Positions 1 through 10,901 of a DNA stretch of 64,000 bases are shown here, piece by piece (the first letter of the stretch is position 1; each line of letters begins with the position of its first letter). The position numbers and the translations under genes were made by a program. The notes beneath the pieces were generated by a model. It saw only the letters and a list, made by a program, of their open reading frames with translations. It made no database searches and had not been told where the DNA came from. Location of the stretch: assembly GCF_000293885.2 (NCBI RefSeq), contig NZ_CP010945.1:434001-498000 (forward strand). The letters are read 5' to 3'. The stretch comes from Pseudomonas fluorescens NCIMB 11764 (GTDB lineage: Bacteria > Pseudomonadota > Gammaproteobacteria > Pseudomonadales > Pseudomonadaceae).

Positions 1-723
1 AATGCGGCGAAACAGGCTGATGCGGTTTACCAGCAGCTCAAGCAAGGCGCTGACTTCGGTCAGTTGGCAATCGCCAAATCCGCCAGCGAAACCGCACTGG
101 AAGGCGGCGATATGGGCTGGCGTAAAGCCGCTCAATTGCCGCCTCCGTTCGATCGTATGCTGAGCACCATGGCGGTTGGCGACGTTACCCAGCCAATGCG
201 CACGCCGGGCGGCTTCATCATCCTGAAGATCCTCGACAAGCGTGGTGGCGAGACCCAGACACGTGACGAAGTGCACGTGCGTCATATCCTGGTCAAACCA
301 AGCCCGATCCGCGACGAAGCAAAAACCAAAGCCTTGGCGCAATCGCTCTATAGCCGTATCGAAGCGGGCGAAGATTTCGGCGAACTGGCGAAAAACTACT
401 CGGAAGATCCGGGTTCCGCCCTCAACGGTGGCGACCTGAACTGGATCGATCCGAATGCATTGGTGCCTGAATTCCGCGAAGTGATGGCCAACACCCCGCA
501 AGGTCAGCTGTCCAAGCCGTTCCAGACTCAATATGGCTGGCACGTTCTGGAAGTCCTTGGCCGTCGCGCCACCGACAGCACCACCCAGGCCCGTGAGCAG
601 CAAGCCATGACCGTACTGCGTAACCGCAAATACGACGAAGAGCTGCAAACCTGGCTGCGTCAGATCCGTGACGAAGCGTACGTAGAGATCAAACTTCCTG
701 GTGCAGACCAGGCAGCGCAGTGA
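1..723 (+). CDS. surA: Peptidyl-prolyl isomerase/chaperone SurA (5' end missing)
   Basis: This is the 3' part of the periplasmic chaperone that escorts outer-membrane proteins to the Bam complex. The frame is open from base 1, so the signal peptide and N-terminal chaperone domain lie before the window. Two parvulin-type domains are seen. The first is cut at its start and ends near [12 protein letters not shown]. The second is complete, with [26 protein letters not shown] and [12 protein letters not shown] short C-terminal helix follows, as in the family. The stop overlaps the pdxA start by 4 bases, so the two are translationally coupled. Confidence 0.95.
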   Translation, partial: NAAKQADAVYQQLKQGADFGQLAIAKSASETALEGGDMGWRKAAQLPPPFDRMLSTMAVGDVTQPMRTPGGFIILKILDKRGGETQTRDEVHVRHILVKPSPIRDEAKTKALAQSLYSRIEAGEDFGELAKNYSEDPGSALNGGDLNWIDPNALVPEFREVMANTPQGQLSKPFQTQYGWHVLEVLGRRATDSTTQAREQQAMTVLRNRKYDEELQTWLRQIRDEAYVEIKLPGADQAAQ

Positions 724-1709
724 AACCCAAGCGTTTCGCGCTGACACCCGGTGAACCGGCCGGCATAGGTCCTGACCTGTGCCTGCTGCTCGCCTCGCAA
801 GCCCAGCCACACCCCCTGATTGCCATTACCAGTCGCGACCTGCTCACAGAGCGGGCCGCGCAGCTCGGTGTGGTTGTCGATTTGCTGCCAGTCACGCCTG
901 GTGCCTGGCCGGATGTACCCGCACCAGCCAACAGCCTGTATGTCTGGGATACGCCGCTTAGTGCGCCAGTCATTGCCGGTCAACTCGACAAAGCCAATGC
1001 GGCTTTCGTTCTGGAAACCCTGACCCGCGCGGGTCAGGGCTGCCTGGACGGGCATTTTGCCGGGATGATTACCGCCCCTGTGCACAAGGGTGTGATCAAT
1101 GAATCAGGCATCGCCTTTTCCGGTCATACGGAATTTCTCGCTGACCTGACGCATACCGCACAGGTGGTGATGATGCTCGCGACTCGCGGATTGCGCGTAG
1201 CCCTGGTCACCACTCACCTGCCCCTTCGCGAGATCGCCGATGCAATCACGCCGGAGCGTCTGGAACGGGTCACGCGGATTCTGTACGCCGACCTGCAAGA
1301 AAAATTCGGCATCGCCCGGCCACGCATCCTGGTCTGCGGGCTCAACCCGCACGCCGGTGAAGGTGGACACCTGGGCCATGAAGAAATCGACATCATCGAA
1401 CCTACATTAGAGCGCCTGCGCGGCGAGGGCATGGACCTTCGCGGCCCCCTGCCCGCCGACACTCTGTTTACCCCCAAATATCTGGAGCACTGCGACGCGG
1501 TGCTGGCGATGTACCACGACCAGGGCTTGCCCGTGCTGAAATACAAAGGCTTCGGCGCGGCAGTCAACGTGACCCTCGGCTTGCCGATCATCCGCACCTC
1601 GGTCGACCACGGCACTGCCCTGGACCTGGCCGGCAGCGGTAAAATCGACACCGGCAGCCTGCAAGTCGCCCTGGAAACCGCCTACCAGATGGCCGAGACC
1701 CGTTTATGA
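720..1709 (+). CDS. pdxA: 4-hydroxythreonine-4-phosphate dehydrogenase PdxA
   Basis: PdxA is an NAD-dependent, metal-requiring dehydrogenase of pyridoxal phosphate synthesis. It oxidises 4-phosphohydroxy-L-threonine in the cytoplasm. The 329-residue product has the usual length and hallmark stretches: [13 protein letters not shown] at the start, [19 protein letters not shown], and the C-terminal [17 protein letters not shown] and [12 protein letters not shown]. The GTG start at 720 overlaps the surA stop. The stop overlaps rsmA by 4 bases, giving a tightly packed surA-pdxA-rsmA unit. Confidence 0.96.
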   Translation: MKPKRFALTPGEPAGIGPDLCLLLASQAQPHPLIAITSRDLLTERAAQLGVVVDLLPVTPGAWPDVPAPANSLYVWDTPLSAPVIAGQLDKANAAFVLETLTRAGQGCLDGHFAGMITAPVHKGVINESGIAFSGHTEFLADLTHTAQVVMMLATRGLRVALVTTHLPLREIADAITPERLERVTRILYADLQEKFGIARPRILVCGLNPHAGEGGHLGHEEIDIIEPTLERLRGEGMDLRGPLPADTLFTPKYLEHCDAVLAMYHDQGLPVLKYKGFGAAVNVTLGLPIIRTSVDHGTALDLAGSGKIDTGSLQVALETAYQMAETRL

Positions 1710-2524
1710 CCGAGCATTACCAACACCGGGCGCGCAAGCGTTTCGGCCAGAACTTCCTGCATGATGCCGGCGTTATCGACCGCATCCTGCGCTCCATCCA
1801 TGCCAAACCCGAAGACCGCCTGCTGGAAATCGGCCCTGGCCAGGGTGCGCTGACTCAAGGCCTGCTGAACAGCGGTGCCCAGTTGGACGTGGTGGAGCTG
1901 GACAAAGACCTGATCCCGATCCTCAACCAACAGTTCGCCGGCAAGAGCAACTTCAACCTGCATCAGGGTGACGCGCTGAAGTTCGACTTCAACAGCCTGA
2001 ACGCCGCACCGAACAGCCTGCGCGTGGTTGGCAACCTGCCATACAACATCTCTACGCCGCTGATTTTTCACCTGCTGAACAACGCGGGCATCATCCGCGA
2101 CATGCACTTCATGCTGCAGAAAGAAGTGGTCGAGCGTCTGGCGGCAGGCCCTGGCGGCGGTGACTGGGGTCGCCTGTCGATCATGGTCCAGTACCACTGC
2201 CGCGTAGAGCACCTGTTCAACGTTGGCCCGGGCGCGTTCAACCCGCCGCCTAAAGTCGATTCGGCCATCGTACGCCTGGTGCCACACGCAGTACTGCCAC
2301 ACCCGGCCAAGGATCACCGCCTGCTGGAGCGCGTCGTGCGCGAAGCCTTCAACCAGCGCCGCAAGACCCTGCGCAACACCCTGAAATTGCTGCTGAGCAA
2401 CGACGAAATCACCGCCGCCGGTGTCGACGGCAGCCTGCGTCCTGAACAGCTCGATCTGGCCGCCTTTGTGCGCCTGGCCGACAAGCTCAGCGAACAAGTC
2501 CTACAGAAGCCCGCCGCCGACTGA
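1706..2524 (+). CDS. rsmA: 16S rRNA (A1518/A1519) dimethyltransferase RsmA (KsgA)
   Basis: RsmA dimethylates two adjacent adenines near the 3' end of 16S rRNA during late assembly of the small ribosomal subunit. The 272-residue protein shows the family's RFGQNFLHD start, the SAM-binding motif [12 protein letters not shown] and the catalytic NLPYNIS motif. A C-terminal helical domain contains [12 protein letters not shown]. The gene starts inside the end of pdxA with an ATGA overlap. The name follows the rRNA methylase and is not the CsrA-type regulator also called RsmA in pseudomonads. Confidence 0.96.
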   Translation: MTEHYQHRARKRFGQNFLHDAGVIDRILRSIHAKPEDRLLEIGPGQGALTQGLLNSGAQLDVVELDKDLIPILNQQFAGKSNFNLHQGDALKFDFNSLNAAPNSLRVVGNLPYNISTPLIFHLLNNAGIIRDMHFMLQKEVVERLAAGPGGGDWGRLSIMVQYHCRVEHLFNVGPGAFNPPPKVDSAIVRLVPHAVLPHPAKDHRLLERVVREAFNQRRKTLRNTLKLLLSNDEITAAGVDGSLRPEQLDLAAFVRLADKLSEQVLQKPAAD

Positions 2525-2645
2525 CAGGCAACAAGCGTTATCGGGTAGGACACCAGCCCCCATGTCTGGTTTACTACCCGATACTTGGCCTAGACTGAGA
2601 CATCAGCTACGCCCCGCGCCCCGCTTCGTTTTTAAGGCCTCTTGC

Positions 2646-3026
2646 ATGTCCGATTCTCGTTATCAGGTCGACGTCAGCGTCGTCACCCGCTATCTGGCAG
2701 AACAATCGCAACCCGAGCAAAACCGCTTTGCCTTCGCTTACACCATTACCGTGCACAACAGTGGCGAGTTACCGGCCAAGCTGTTGTCCCGGCACTGGGT
2801 CATCACCGATGGCGACGGACATGTCGAAGAGGTTCGCGGTGCCGGCGTCGTGGGTTTGCAACCGCTGATCCTGGCCGGCGGCGACCACACCTACAGCAGT
2901 GGCACAGTGATGACGACCAAGGTCGGCACCATGCAAGGCAGCTATCAAATGATTGCCGAGGACGGTAAGCATTTCGACGCCATCATCGCCCCATTCCGCC
3001 TGGCGGTGCCTGGGGCCCTGCACTGA
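2646..3026 (+). CDS. apaG: ApaG protein (Co2+/Mg2+ efflux-associated, FN3-like fold)
   Basis: ApaG is a small beta-sandwich protein found beside apaH and linked to divalent cation homeostasis; its exact biochemical role is unsettled. The ATG at 2646 gives 126 residues, the usual length, starting [17 protein letters not shown]. Conserved stretches include [34 protein letters not shown] and the glycine-rich GTMQGSYQM. An in-frame extension upstream exists but lacks similarity, and the gap after rsmA fits a separate start here. The stop overlaps the apaH start. Confidence 0.93.
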   Translation: MSDSRYQVDVSVVTRYLAEQSQPEQNRFAFAYTITVHNSGELPAKLLSRHWVITDGDGHVEEVRGAGVVGLQPLILAGGDHTYSSGTVMTTKVGTMQGSYQMIAEDGKHFDAIIAPFRLAVPGALH

Positions 3027-3907
3027 TGGCGACGTATGCCGTAGGCGACCTGCAAGGGTGCCTCGACCCCCTGAAATGCCTGCTTGAGCAAGTCGCCTTC
3101 GACCCTGCCCGGGACAAACTGTGGCTGGTCGGCGATCTGGTCAACCGTGGTCCGCAATCGCTGGAAACCTTGCGCTTCCTTTATAGCCTGCGCGAGTCAC
3201 TGGTATGCGTACTGGGCAACCACGACTTGCACTTGCTGGCTGCCGGCCACAACATCGAACGCCTGAAGAAAGCCGACACCCTGCGCGAGATTCTTGAAGC
3301 GCCAGATAGCGCGGAACTGCTGGAGTGGGTGCGCCAGCAAAAGCTCATGCATTACGACGAACAGCGCAACATCGCCCTGGTCCACGCCGGCATACCGCCA
3401 CAATGGTCGCTGCGCAAAGCCTTGAAGTACGCCGCCGAGGTCGAAGAGGCGCTGCGCGACGACAACCGTTTTGCGCCTTACCTCGATGGCATGTACGGCA
3501 ACGAGCCGTTGAAGTGGGACAGTGATCTCAAAGGTGTAACCCGCCTGCGCGTGATCACCAACTATTTCACCCGCATGCGTTTCTGCACCAGCGAAGGCAA
3601 GCTGGACCTCAAGAGCAAGGAAGGTCTCGACACTGCACCGGAGGGTTACAAACCCTGGTTCCAGTTCAAGGAGCGCAAGACCAAGGGCGTGAAGATCATC
3701 TTCGGCCACTGGGCAGCACTTGAGGGCCAGTGCAACGAGCCGGGCATCTTAGCCCTCGACACCGGTTGCGTCTGGGGTGGTTCGATGACCCTGATGAACG
3801 TCGACACCTTTGAACGCCTGCAGTGCAAATGCGACGAGCATGGCCATGCCCTGCCGCCAGTCGCCTCCCCTATTCCCGAACAAACGTCAGCCAGCGCCCA
3901 GCGCTAG
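3026..3907 (+). CDS. apaH: Symmetrical diadenosine tetraphosphatase ApaH
   Basis: ApaH hydrolyses Ap4A and related dinucleotides, including Np4-type RNA caps, to two NDP-type products. The 293-residue protein has the metallophosphatase signatures [16 protein letters not shown] and GNHDLHLL in the first 75 residues and [10 protein letters not shown] near residue 225. Its ATG shares a base with the apaG stop, so apaG and apaH form one translational unit. The C-terminal tail after [12 protein letters not shown] is proline/serine-rich and probably disordered. Confidence 0.95.
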   Translation: MATYAVGDLQGCLDPLKCLLEQVAFDPARDKLWLVGDLVNRGPQSLETLRFLYSLRESLVCVLGNHDLHLLAAGHNIERLKKADTLREILEAPDSAELLEWVRQQKLMHYDEQRNIALVHAGIPPQWSLRKALKYAAEVEEALRDDNRFAPYLDGMYGNEPLKWDSDLKGVTRLRVITNYFTRMRFCTSEGKLDLKSKEGLDTAPEGYKPWFQFKERKTKGVKIIFGHWAALEGQCNEPGILALDTGCVWGGSMTLMNVDTFERLQCKCDEHGHALPPVASPIPEQTSASAQR

Positions 3908-3940
3908 ACTGCGCTTTCAGCCGAGCCACAGGAGCCCGCC

Positions 3941-4270
3941 ATGAGCGAATTCAAACGCATCCCCCCAGAACAGGCCCAGGCCCTGCGCGAACAAGGCGCG
4001 GTGGTGGTCGATGTTCGAGATCCTGCAACATATGCCGCACTGCATATCGCCGGCTCGAAGCATCTGGACAACGTCTCCATCTCGGATTTCATCCGCGCCG
4101 CCGATCTTGATGCACCGACGGTCGTGGTCTGTTATCACGGCAATTCCAGCCAGAGCGCGGCGGCCTACCTGATCAGCCAGGGTTTCTCCGACGTCTACAG
4201 CATGGATGGCGGTTTTGAGCTGTGGCGTACGACTTATCCTTCGGAAACAGCACAAGGCTCTTCCGAATAA
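3941..4270 (+). CDS. glpE: Thiosulfate sulfurtransferase GlpE
   Basis: GlpE is a single-domain rhodanese that moves a sulfane sulfur from thiosulfate to thiophilic acceptors in the cytoplasm. The 109-residue product matches the family length. The active-site loop CYHGNSSQ places the catalytic cysteine at residue 64, and the N-terminal [19 protein letters not shown] is the rhodanese CH2A-type motif. A good ribosome site (CAGGAG) lies just before the ATG. It follows apaH by 33 bases and may be the last gene of that operon. Confidence 0.93.
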   Translation: MSEFKRIPPEQAQALREQGAVVVDVRDPATYAALHIAGSKHLDNVSISDFIRAADLDAPTVVVCYHGNSSQSAAAYLISQGFSDVYSMDGGFELWRTTYPSETAQGSSE

Positions 4271-4567
4271 TTTTTTTGTAACGCGCAAGCCCCCGGCTCC
4301 CGCGGGCTAGCGCCGTGGCAGACGAACGGTCAGCCACAACTAATTACGTATCCGCCCTTTACCTCCTGAATTCCCAACTATCCTTAAGCGCAGGCCATCC
4401 AAAACAGGGGAGAGCCGGTACACCGGCGCGCGGATCATCGGGAGTAGCTTTCGGAGTCGTCAGCTTCGAGAGAGTTCTGGGGGGTAAACAGCAACTGCCT
4501 GTTCGGTTGCTGCCAGCATCGACTGAATGATCCGGCGTCGGCTCCACGTATCGAGCGAGGTGACGTC
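4271..4567. promoter_or_regulatory. Leader/promoter region of the prkA operon with several dyads
   Basis: This 297-base gap separates glpE from prkA. It starts with a run of seven T's and an AGCCC/GGGCT dyad (4288-4308) that may end the glpE transcript. It also holds a tight palindrome, GCCGGT-ac-ACCGGC (4414-4427), and a 7-bp stem, CAGCAAC (4489-4495) with GTTGCTG (4506-4512). The ribosome site GAGG lies just before the prkA ATG. No sigma-54 -24/-12 element was found. Short open frames here lack coding character. Confidence 0.45.
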
Positions 4568-6490
4568 ATGAGTATCTTTAGCCACTTCCAACAACGCTTC
4601 GAGTCCACACGCCAGGAAGAACTCTCGCTACAAGAGTACCTGGAGCTGTGCAAAAACGACCGCAGCGCCTACGCTTCCGCCGCCGAGCGTCTCTTGCTGG
4701 CCATCGGAGAACCGGAGCTGCTCGACACCTCGACCAACTCGAGGCTTTCGCGAATCTTTTCCAACAAGGTAATCCGTCGCTATCCGGCCTTTGAAGACTT
4801 CCACGGGATGGAAGAATGCATCGACCAGATCGTCTCGTATTTCCGCCACGCCGCTCAGGGCCTGGAAGAGAAGAAACAGATCCTCTATCTGCTCGGCCCT
4901 GTCGGTGGCGGTAAATCGTCCCTGGCCGAGAAGCTGAAACAGCTGATCGAGAAGGTGCCTTTCTACGCGATCAAAGGCTCGCCGGTTTTCGAATCGCCCC
5001 TGGGTCTGTTCAACGCCACTGAAGATGGCGCGATCCTCGAGGAAGACTTCGGCATTCCGCGACGCTATCTCAACACCATCATGTCGCCATGGGCCACTAA
5101 ACGCCTGGCCGAATTCGGTGGCGACATCAGCCAGTTCCGCGTGGTGAAACTCTATCCGTCGATCCTCAACCAGATCGCCGTGGCCAAAACCGAGCCGGGA
5201 GATGAAAACAACCAGGACATCTCGGCACTGGTGGGCAAGGTCGATATCCGCAAACTGGAAGAGTTCCCGCAGAACGACGCCGACGCCTACAGCTACTCGG
5301 GCGCACTGTGCCGGGCCAACCAGGGCCTGATGGAATTCGTCGAGATGTTCAAGGCGCCGATCAAGGTGCTGCACCCATTGCTGACCGCCACCCAGGAAGG
5401 CAACTACAACAGTACCGAAGGCCTGGGGGCGATTCCGTTTACCGGGATCCTGCTGGCCCACTCCAACGAATCGGAATGGCACACCTTCCGCAACAACAAG
5501 AACAACGAAGCCTTCATCGACCGGATCTACATCGTCAAAGTGCCGTACTGCCTGCGGGTCAGCGACGAAGTGAAGATCTACGACAAGCTTCTGTTCAACA
5601 GTTCTCTGGCCAAGGCGCATTGCGCGCCGGACACCCTGAAAATGCTGGCCCAGTTCACCGTGCTTTCACGCCTGAAGGAGCCGGAAAACTCCAACATCTA
5701 TTCCAAGATGCGGGTGTATGACGGTGAAAACCTCAAGGACACCGATCCAAAGGCCAAGTCGATCCAGGAATACCGCGACAATGCGGGTGTCGACGAAGGC
5801 ATGAACGGCCTGTCGACGCGCTTCGCGTTCAAGATTCTGTCGAAGGTCTTCAACTTCGATCCGCACGAAATCGCCGCCAACCCGGTGCACTTGCTCTACG
5901 TGCTGGAACAACAGATTGAACAGGAGCAATTCCAGGCCGAAACCCGTGAACGCTACCTGCGGTTCCTCAAGGAATACCTGGCGCCGCGTTATATCGAGTT
6001 CATCGGCAAGGAAATCCAGACCGCCTACCTCGAGTCTTACAGCGAGTACGGCCAGAACATCTTCGATCGTTACGTGCTGTATGCCGACTTCTGGATCCAG
6101 GACCAGGAGTATCGCGACCCGGAAACCGGCGAGATTCTCAACCGCGTGGCACTGAACGAAGAACTGGAGAAAATCGAAAAACCGGCCGGCATCAGCAATC
6201 CGAAGGATTTCCGCAACGAAATCGTCAACTTTGTGCTGCGCGCCCGAGCCAACAACAACGGCAAGAACCCGACCTGGCTCAGCTACGAAAAACTGCGGGT
6301 GGTCATCGAGAAGAAAATGTTCTCCAACACCGAGGACCTCCTGCCGGTCATCAGCTTCAACGCCAAGGCCAGCAAAGAGGACCAGCAGAAGCACAACGAC
6401 TTCGTCACACGGATGGTCGAGCGGGGCTACACCGACAAACAGGTACGACTGCTGTCCGAGTGGTACTTGCGGGTCAGAAAATCACAATAA
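4568..6490 (+). CDS. prkA: PrkA family serine protein kinase (YeaG)
   Basis: PrkA/YeaG is a stress- and starvation-linked AAA-type protein kinase (some members also act as ATP-dependent proteases). The 640-residue product has the family's N-terminal AAA module, with Walker A GPVGGGKSS at residues 110-118. The C-terminal PrkA domain follows, including GMNGLSTRFAFKILSKVF and the YIEFIGKEIQ region. The full length matches YeaG. It is the first of three genes (prkA, yeaH, spoVR-like) that nearly always travel together, with a 204-base structured spacer before yeaH. Confidence 0.94.
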   Translation: MSIFSHFQQRFESTRQEELSLQEYLELCKNDRSAYASAAERLLLAIGEPELLDTSTNSRLSRIFSNKVIRRYPAFEDFHGMEECIDQIVSYFRHAAQGLEEKKQILYLLGPVGGGKSSLAEKLKQLIEKVPFYAIKGSPVFESPLGLFNATEDGAILEEDFGIPRRYLNTIMSPWATKRLAEFGGDISQFRVVKLYPSILNQIAVAKTEPGDENNQDISALVGKVDIRKLEEFPQNDADAYSYSGALCRANQGLMEFVEMFKAPIKVLHPLLTATQEGNYNSTEGLGAIPFTGILLAHSNESEWHTFRNNKNNEAFIDRIYIVKVPYCLRVSDEVKIYDKLLFNSSLAKAHCAPDTLKMLAQFTVLSRLKEPENSNIYSKMRVYDGENLKDTDPKAKSIQEYRDNAGVDEGMNGLSTRFAFKILSKVFNFDPHEIAANPVHLLYVLEQQIEQEQFQAETRERYLRFLKEYLAPRYIEFIGKEIQTAYLESYSEYGQNIFDRYVLYADFWIQDQEYRDPETGEILNRVALNEELEKIEKPAGISNPKDFRNEIVNFVLRARANNNGKNPTWLSYEKLRVVIEKKMFSNTEDLLPVISFNAKASKEDQQKHNDFVTRMVERGYTDKQVRLLSEWYLRVRKSQ

Positions 6491-6694
6491 CCCGCTGCCG
6501 GTCAGACCGGTTGTCGTCAGCCAGAGACCTGTGTGCGCATTTTCTGTTACACAGGCCTCTGGAAGGTGTTCGAAAGTCGGTAGCGAGTTCAGGCAGCATC
6601 CAAAGCGCTTGGGGGAGCGTTGAATATCCCTTGGCTCCCGGTCCGATGCTGCATCACCGCTCGCCCCTTTCAGGACAGCTTCTAAGGAGCAGTC
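6491..6694 (+). promoter_or_regulatory. prkA-yeaH spacer with a long near-perfect hairpin
   Basis: The spacer contains CCAGAGACCTGTGT (6521-6534) and ACACAGGCCTCTGG (6549-6562). These pair at 13 of 14 positions around a 14-base loop. A smaller CCGGT-cag-ACCGG hairpin lies just before it (6498-6510). No U-run follows the large stem, so it is not a standard terminator. It may set mRNA processing or stability between prkA and yeaH. The yeaH ribosome site (AAGGAG) is at the end. Confidence 0.5.
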
Positions 6695-7966
6695 ATGAGC
6701 TATGTGATCGACCGACGTCTCAATGGCAAGAACAAGAGCACGGTGAACCGCCAGCGGTTTCTGCGGCGTTACCGTGATCACATCAAGAAGGCTGTCGAAG
6801 AGGCAGTCAGCCGGCGTTCCATTACCGATATGGAACACGGCGAGCAGATCAGCATTCCCGGCCGCGACATCGACGAGCCGGTGCTTCACCACGGTCGCGG
6901 TGGCAAGCAGACCGTCGTACACCCGGGCAACAAGGAATTCTCCAGCGGCGAGCACATCGCCCGTCCACCCGGAGGCGGCGGTGGCAGAGGCCCGGGCAAG
7001 GCCGGCAACTCGGGTGAAGGAATGGACGAATTCGTCTTTCAGATCACCCAGGAAGAATTCCTCGAGTTCATGTTCGAGGACCTTGAGCTGCCGAACCTGG
7101 TCAAGCGTAACCTGACCGGCACCGATACCTTCAAGACCGTACGCGCCGGGATCAGTAACGAAGGCAACCCGTCGCGGATCAACATCATCCGCACCTTGCG
7201 TTCGGCCCATGCACGGCGCATTGCCCTGTCCGGCAGCAGCCGGGCGAAACTGCGTGAAGCCAAAGAGGAATTGCTGCGGCTGAAGCAGGAAGAACCGGAC
7301 AACTTCGGCGATATTCAGGAAATCGAGGCAGAAATCGAAAAACTCAGTGCGCGCATTCATCGCGTACCGTTCCTCGATACCTTCGACCTCAAGTACAACC
7401 TGCTGATCAAGCAACCCAACCCCAGCTCGAAGGCCGTGATGTTCTGCCTGATGGACGTGTCCGGCTCCATGACCCAGGCAACCAAAGACATCGCCAAGCG
7501 CTTCTTTATCCTGCTGTACCTGTTCCTCAAGCGTAACTACGACAAGATCGACGTCGTGTTCATCCGCCACCACACCAGCGCCAGGGAGGTCGATGAGGAA
7601 GAGTTTTTCTACTCCCGCGAAACCGGCGGCACCATCGTTTCCAGCGCGTTGAAACTGATGCAGGAGATCATGGCCGAACGCTATCCGAGCAACGAGTGGA
7701 ACATCTATGCCGCGCAAGCCTCCGACGGCGACAACTGGAATGACGACTCGCCAATCTGCCGTGACATCCTGATCAACCAGATCATGCCGTTTGTGCAGTA
7801 CTACACTTACGTTGAGATCACCCCGCGCGAACACCAGGCCTTGTGGTTCGAATACGAACGCATCGCCGAAGCCTTTTCTGACACTTTTGCCCAGCAACAA
7901 CTGGTCTCGGCCGGGGATATCTATCCGGTCTTCCGTGAACTCTTCCAGCGCAGGTTAGTGACATGA
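6695..7966 (+). CDS. yeaH: YeaH/YhbH family VWA-like protein
   Basis: YeaH-family proteins (DUF444) accompany PrkA and SpoVR and are needed with the kinase for stress adaptation; no enzyme activity is established. The 423-residue product has a basic, charged N-terminus and a glycine-rich linker ([14 protein letters not shown]). A von Willebrand A-like domain follows, with a MIDAS-type motif DVSGSMTQ near residue 254. It ends 4 bases into the next gene, so it is translationally coupled to the SpoVR-like gene. Confidence 0.93.
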   Translation: MSYVIDRRLNGKNKSTVNRQRFLRRYRDHIKKAVEEAVSRRSITDMEHGEQISIPGRDIDEPVLHHGRGGKQTVVHPGNKEFSSGEHIARPPGGGGGRGPGKAGNSGEGMDEFVFQITQEEFLEFMFEDLELPNLVKRNLTGTDTFKTVRAGISNEGNPSRINIIRTLRSAHARRIALSGSSRAKLREAKEELLRLKQEEPDNFGDIQEIEAEIEKLSARIHRVPFLDTFDLKYNLLIKQPNPSSKAVMFCLMDVSGSMTQATKDIAKRFFILLYLFLKRNYDKIDVVFIRHHTSAREVDEEEFFYSRETGGTIVSSALKLMQEIMAERYPSNEWNIYAAQASDGDNWNDDSPICRDILINQIMPFVQYYTYVEITPREHQALWFEYERIAEAFSDTFAQQQLVSAGDIYPVFRELFQRRLVT

Positions 7967-9525
7967 CCGCCAAAGAGCAGAAGCGCCAACCCATTTCCAC
8001 CGGCTCTGAATGGACGTTCGAGCTGATCCAGGCCTACGACCGCGAAATCAGCCGTATCGCGGCTCGCTACGCCCTCGATACCTACCCCAACCAAATCGAA
8101 GTGATCACAGCCGAGCAGATGATGGACGCCTACGCCTCTGTGGGCATGCCACTGGGGTATCACCACTGGTCATACGGCAAACACTTCCTCAGCACCGAGA
8201 AATCCTACTCTCGCGGCCAGATGGGGCTGGCCTACGAGATCGTGATCAACTCTGACCCGTGCATTGCCTATCTGATGGAAGAAAACACCATCTGCATGCA
8301 GGCCCTGGTGGTGGCCCATGCCTGCTACGGGCACAACAGTTTCTTCAAAGGCAATTACCTGTTCCGCACCTGGACCGACGCGAGTTCGATCATCGATTAT
8401 CTGGTGTTCGCCAAGCAGTACATCATGCAATGCGAAGAGCGCCACGGCATCGATGCGGTCGAGGACCTGCTGGACTCCTGCCATGCGCTGATGAACTACG
8501 GGGTAGACCGCTACAAACGCCCTTACCCGATATCCGCCGAAGAGGAACGTCGTCGGCAAAAGGATCGGGAAGAGCATTTGCAGAAGCAGATCAACGATCT
8601 GTGGCGCACCATTCCAAAAGGCGCGGACAAGTACAGCGACAAGGACAACGCGCGCTTCCCCGCCGAACCTCAGGAAAACATCCTGTACTTCATCGAAAAA
8701 CATGCGCCGCTGCTGGAACCGTGGCAGCGCGAGATCGTACGCATCGTGCGCAAGATCGCGCAGTACTTCTATCCACAACGCCAGACCCAGGTGATGAACG
8801 AAGGCTGGGCCACGTTCTGGCATTACACCTTGATGAACGATCTGTACGACGAAGGCCTGGTCACCGACGGTTTCATGATGGAGTTCCTGACGTCCCACAC
8901 CAGCGTGGTCTTTCAGCCGGGTTTCGACAGCCCGTACTACAACGGCATCAACCCCTACACCCTGGGCTTTGCGATGTACCGGGACATCCGGCGCATGTGT
9001 GAACACCCGACCGAAGAGGATTACCGCTGGTTCCCGGAAATCGCCGGTACCGATTGGCTATCGAGCATCAAGTTCGCCATGAGCAGCTTCAAGGATGAGA
9101 GTTTCATCCTGCAGTACCTTTCACCCAAGGTCATCCGCGACCTGAAGTTGTTCAGCATTCTCGATGACGACCAGAAGGACGATCTACTGGTGCCGGCCAT
9201 TCACGATGAAGACGGCTACCGCACGATCCGTGAAACCCTGGCAGCGCAGTACAACCTGGGCAATCGCGAGCCCAACATCCAGATCTACAGCATCGACCGC
9301 CGTGGCGACCGTTCCCTGACCCTTCGTCACCAGCAACACGACCGCAAACCGCTGGGCGAGTCTACCGAGGAAGTGCTCAAGCACTTGCACCGTCTCTGGG
9401 GCTTCGACATTCACCTGGAAACCCTGCAAGGGGATCAGGTGATGAAAACCCACCATGTTCCGCCCAGAAGCGAGCACAACGAAGGCGATTACGGCCGGCT
9501 GGACCTGGCTGTCATCCATCTTTGA
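7963..9525 (+). CDS. SpoVR family protein (YcgB-like)
   Basis: This 520-residue protein belongs to the SpoVR/YcgB family, named after a Bacillus cortex-formation protein and widespread in non-sporulating proteobacteria. Conserved stretches include [34 protein letters not shown] with its histidines, and [19 protein letters not shown]. The HxxxH-like and E/H-rich motifs suggest a metal site, but the activity is unknown. The ATG overlaps the yeaH stop by 4 bases. The prkA-yeaH-spoVR set probably acts as one stress unit. Confidence 0.93.
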   Translation: MTAKEQKRQPISTGSEWTFELIQAYDREISRIAARYALDTYPNQIEVITAEQMMDAYASVGMPLGYHHWSYGKHFLSTEKSYSRGQMGLAYEIVINSDPCIAYLMEENTICMQALVVAHACYGHNSFFKGNYLFRTWTDASSIIDYLVFAKQYIMQCEERHGIDAVEDLLDSCHALMNYGVDRYKRPYPISAEEERRRQKDREEHLQKQINDLWRTIPKGADKYSDKDNARFPAEPQENILYFIEKHAPLLEPWQREIVRIVRKIAQYFYPQRQTQVMNEGWATFWHYTLMNDLYDEGLVTDGFMMEFLTSHTSVVFQPGFDSPYYNGINPYTLGFAMYRDIRRMCEHPTEEDYRWFPEIAGTDWLSSIKFAMSSFKDESFILQYLSPKVIRDLKLFSILDDDQKDDLLVPAIHDEDGYRTIRETLAAQYNLGNREPNIQIYSIDRRGDRSLTLRHQQHDRKPLGESTEEVLKHLHRLWGFDIHLETLQGDQVMKTHHVPPRSEHNEGDYGRLDLAVIHL

Positions 9526-9588
9526 TCCGGTTTCTGCCTCCGGAAGTTCGACGCAACGGTTATTCTGTCGAGCTAACGGAGGTTTTTT

Positions 9589-10812
9589 ATGCAGATTTAT
9601 AAAGTCGGCGGTGCGGTTCGTGACCGGCTGCTGGGCAAGCCTGTCACCGATATCGACTGGGTCGTGGTCGGGGCCACCACTGAAGAAATGCTCGCCAAGG
9701 GCTTTCGCCCGGTAGGAGCGGACTTCCCGGTGTTTCTTCATCCGAAAAGCGGTGAGGAATACGCCCTCGCCCGGACCGAACGTAAAAGCGGACGCGGCTA
9801 TGGCGGCTTCACCTTTCACGCCAGCCCCGAAGTGACGCTTGAAGAAGACCTGATCCGTCGTGACCTGACAATCAACGCCATGGCCGAAGACGATCAGCAG
9901 AAGCTGACCGACCCCTATCACGGCCAACGCGACCTTGAGGCTCGCTTGCTTCGTCACGTTTCCCCCGCGTTTGCCGAAGATCCCCTCCGTGTTCTGCGTG
10001 TTGCGCGCTTCGCCGCACGATATGCCGAGCTCGGCTTTACCGTTGCACCAGAGACGCTGGAGCTGATGCGTGAGCTCAGCGAGTCAGGAGAACTCGAAGC
10101 GCTGACAGCAGAACGCAGCTGGAAGGAAATTTCCCGCGCACTGATGGAAGATCAGCCACAAGTGTTCATCCAGGTACTGCGCGACTGCGCCGCGCTGAAG
10201 GTGCTGATGCCGGAAGTCGACGCACTGTTCGGTGTCCCGCAGCCCGAAGCCCACCACCCGGAAATCGACACGGGCGCCCACACCTTGAGCGTGCTCGAAC
10301 AAGCCGCACTGCACAAACAGCCGCTGACTGTGCGCTGGGCCTGCCTGCTGCATGACCTGGGGAAAGGACTGACGCCGGAAGAAGAATGGCCCCGGCACAT
10401 CGCACACGAACACAAGGGCCTGAAGCTGATCAAAGCAGTCAATGAACGCTTCAAGGCGCCGAAGGACTGTCAGGAGCTGGCGCTGCTGGTGGGCCAATTT
10501 CACACTCACGGGCATCGCGCTCTTGAGCTAAAGCCTTCGACCTTGCTGGAGTTGTTGCAGAGTTTCGATGTTTACCGTCGGCCACAGCGGTTTGAAGAGT
10601 TTATTGCGGCGTGTGAAATGGACGCACGTGGGCGCAAAGGGCTGGAGCAGAGAAGTTATCCACAGGCGGATTATTTGCGTGGCGCGGCGAATGCTGCGCG
10701 AAGCGTGGCGGTTCAGCCGTTGCTGGAGAAGGGATTCAAGGGGCCGGAGCTGGGTGAGGCGATCAAGCGCGAGCGGCTCAAGGCGCTGAAAGCCTACAAG
10801 GAGCAAATCTAA
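9589..10812 (+). CDS. cca: Multifunctional CCA tRNA nucleotidyltransferase with HD domain
   Basis: This enzyme adds or repairs the 3' CCA of tRNAs. In this class a C-terminal HD domain also has phosphatase and 2',3'-cyclic phosphodiesterase activity. The 407-residue product starts with [16 protein letters not shown], the nucleotide-binding motif, followed by the catalytic [18 protein letters not shown] and [18 protein letters not shown] are also typical. The HD motif LLHDLGKG is seen near residue 257. A strong ribosome site (CGGAGG) precedes the ATG. The gene is monocistronic and convergent with folK. Confidence 0.95.
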   Translation: MQIYKVGGAVRDRLLGKPVTDIDWVVVGATTEEMLAKGFRPVGADFPVFLHPKSGEEYALARTERKSGRGYGGFTFHASPEVTLEEDLIRRDLTINAMAEDDQQKLTDPYHGQRDLEARLLRHVSPAFAEDPLRVLRVARFAARYAELGFTVAPETLELMRELSESGELEALTAERSWKEISRALMEDQPQVFIQVLRDCAALKVLMPEVDALFGVPQPEAHHPEIDTGAHTLSVLEQAALHKQPLTVRWACLLHDLGKGLTPEEEWPRHIAHEHKGLKLIKAVNERFKAPKDCQELALLVGQFHTHGHRALELKPSTLLELLQSFDVYRRPQRFEEFIAACEMDARGRKGLEQRSYPQADYLRGAANAARSVAVQPLLEKGFKGPELGEAIKRERLKALKAYKEQI

Positions 10813-10821
10813 GCAAGATCA

Positions 10822-10897
10822 AGAGATCGCAGCCTTTGGCAGCTCCTACACAGGAATATGCGTTTCTCTGTAGGAGCTGCCGGAGGCTGCGATCTTT
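10822..10897. repeat. REP-type inverted repeat (group with GTAGGAGCTGCC)
   Basis: Two imperfectly complementary arms of about 27 bases (10824-10850 and 10869-10895) carry GATCGCAGCC and its complement around GGCAGCTCCTACA. The element sits between convergent cca and folK. A closely similar element is at 60741-60818, so it is a dispersed repeat and not a gene-specific terminator, although it can fold as one. Confidence 0.85.
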
Positions 10898-10901
10898 TGC
10901 C

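Noticed and set aside
4315..4530. A 71-codon frame in the glpE-prkA gap
   Set aside because: No ribosome site, and it overlaps the palindromes in that gap. More likely leader DNA than a gene.
4271..4567. A sigma-54 promoter before prkA
   Set aside because: No TGGCAC-N5-TTGC pair with correct spacing was found. The nearest candidate around 4494-4512 lacks the -24 GG.
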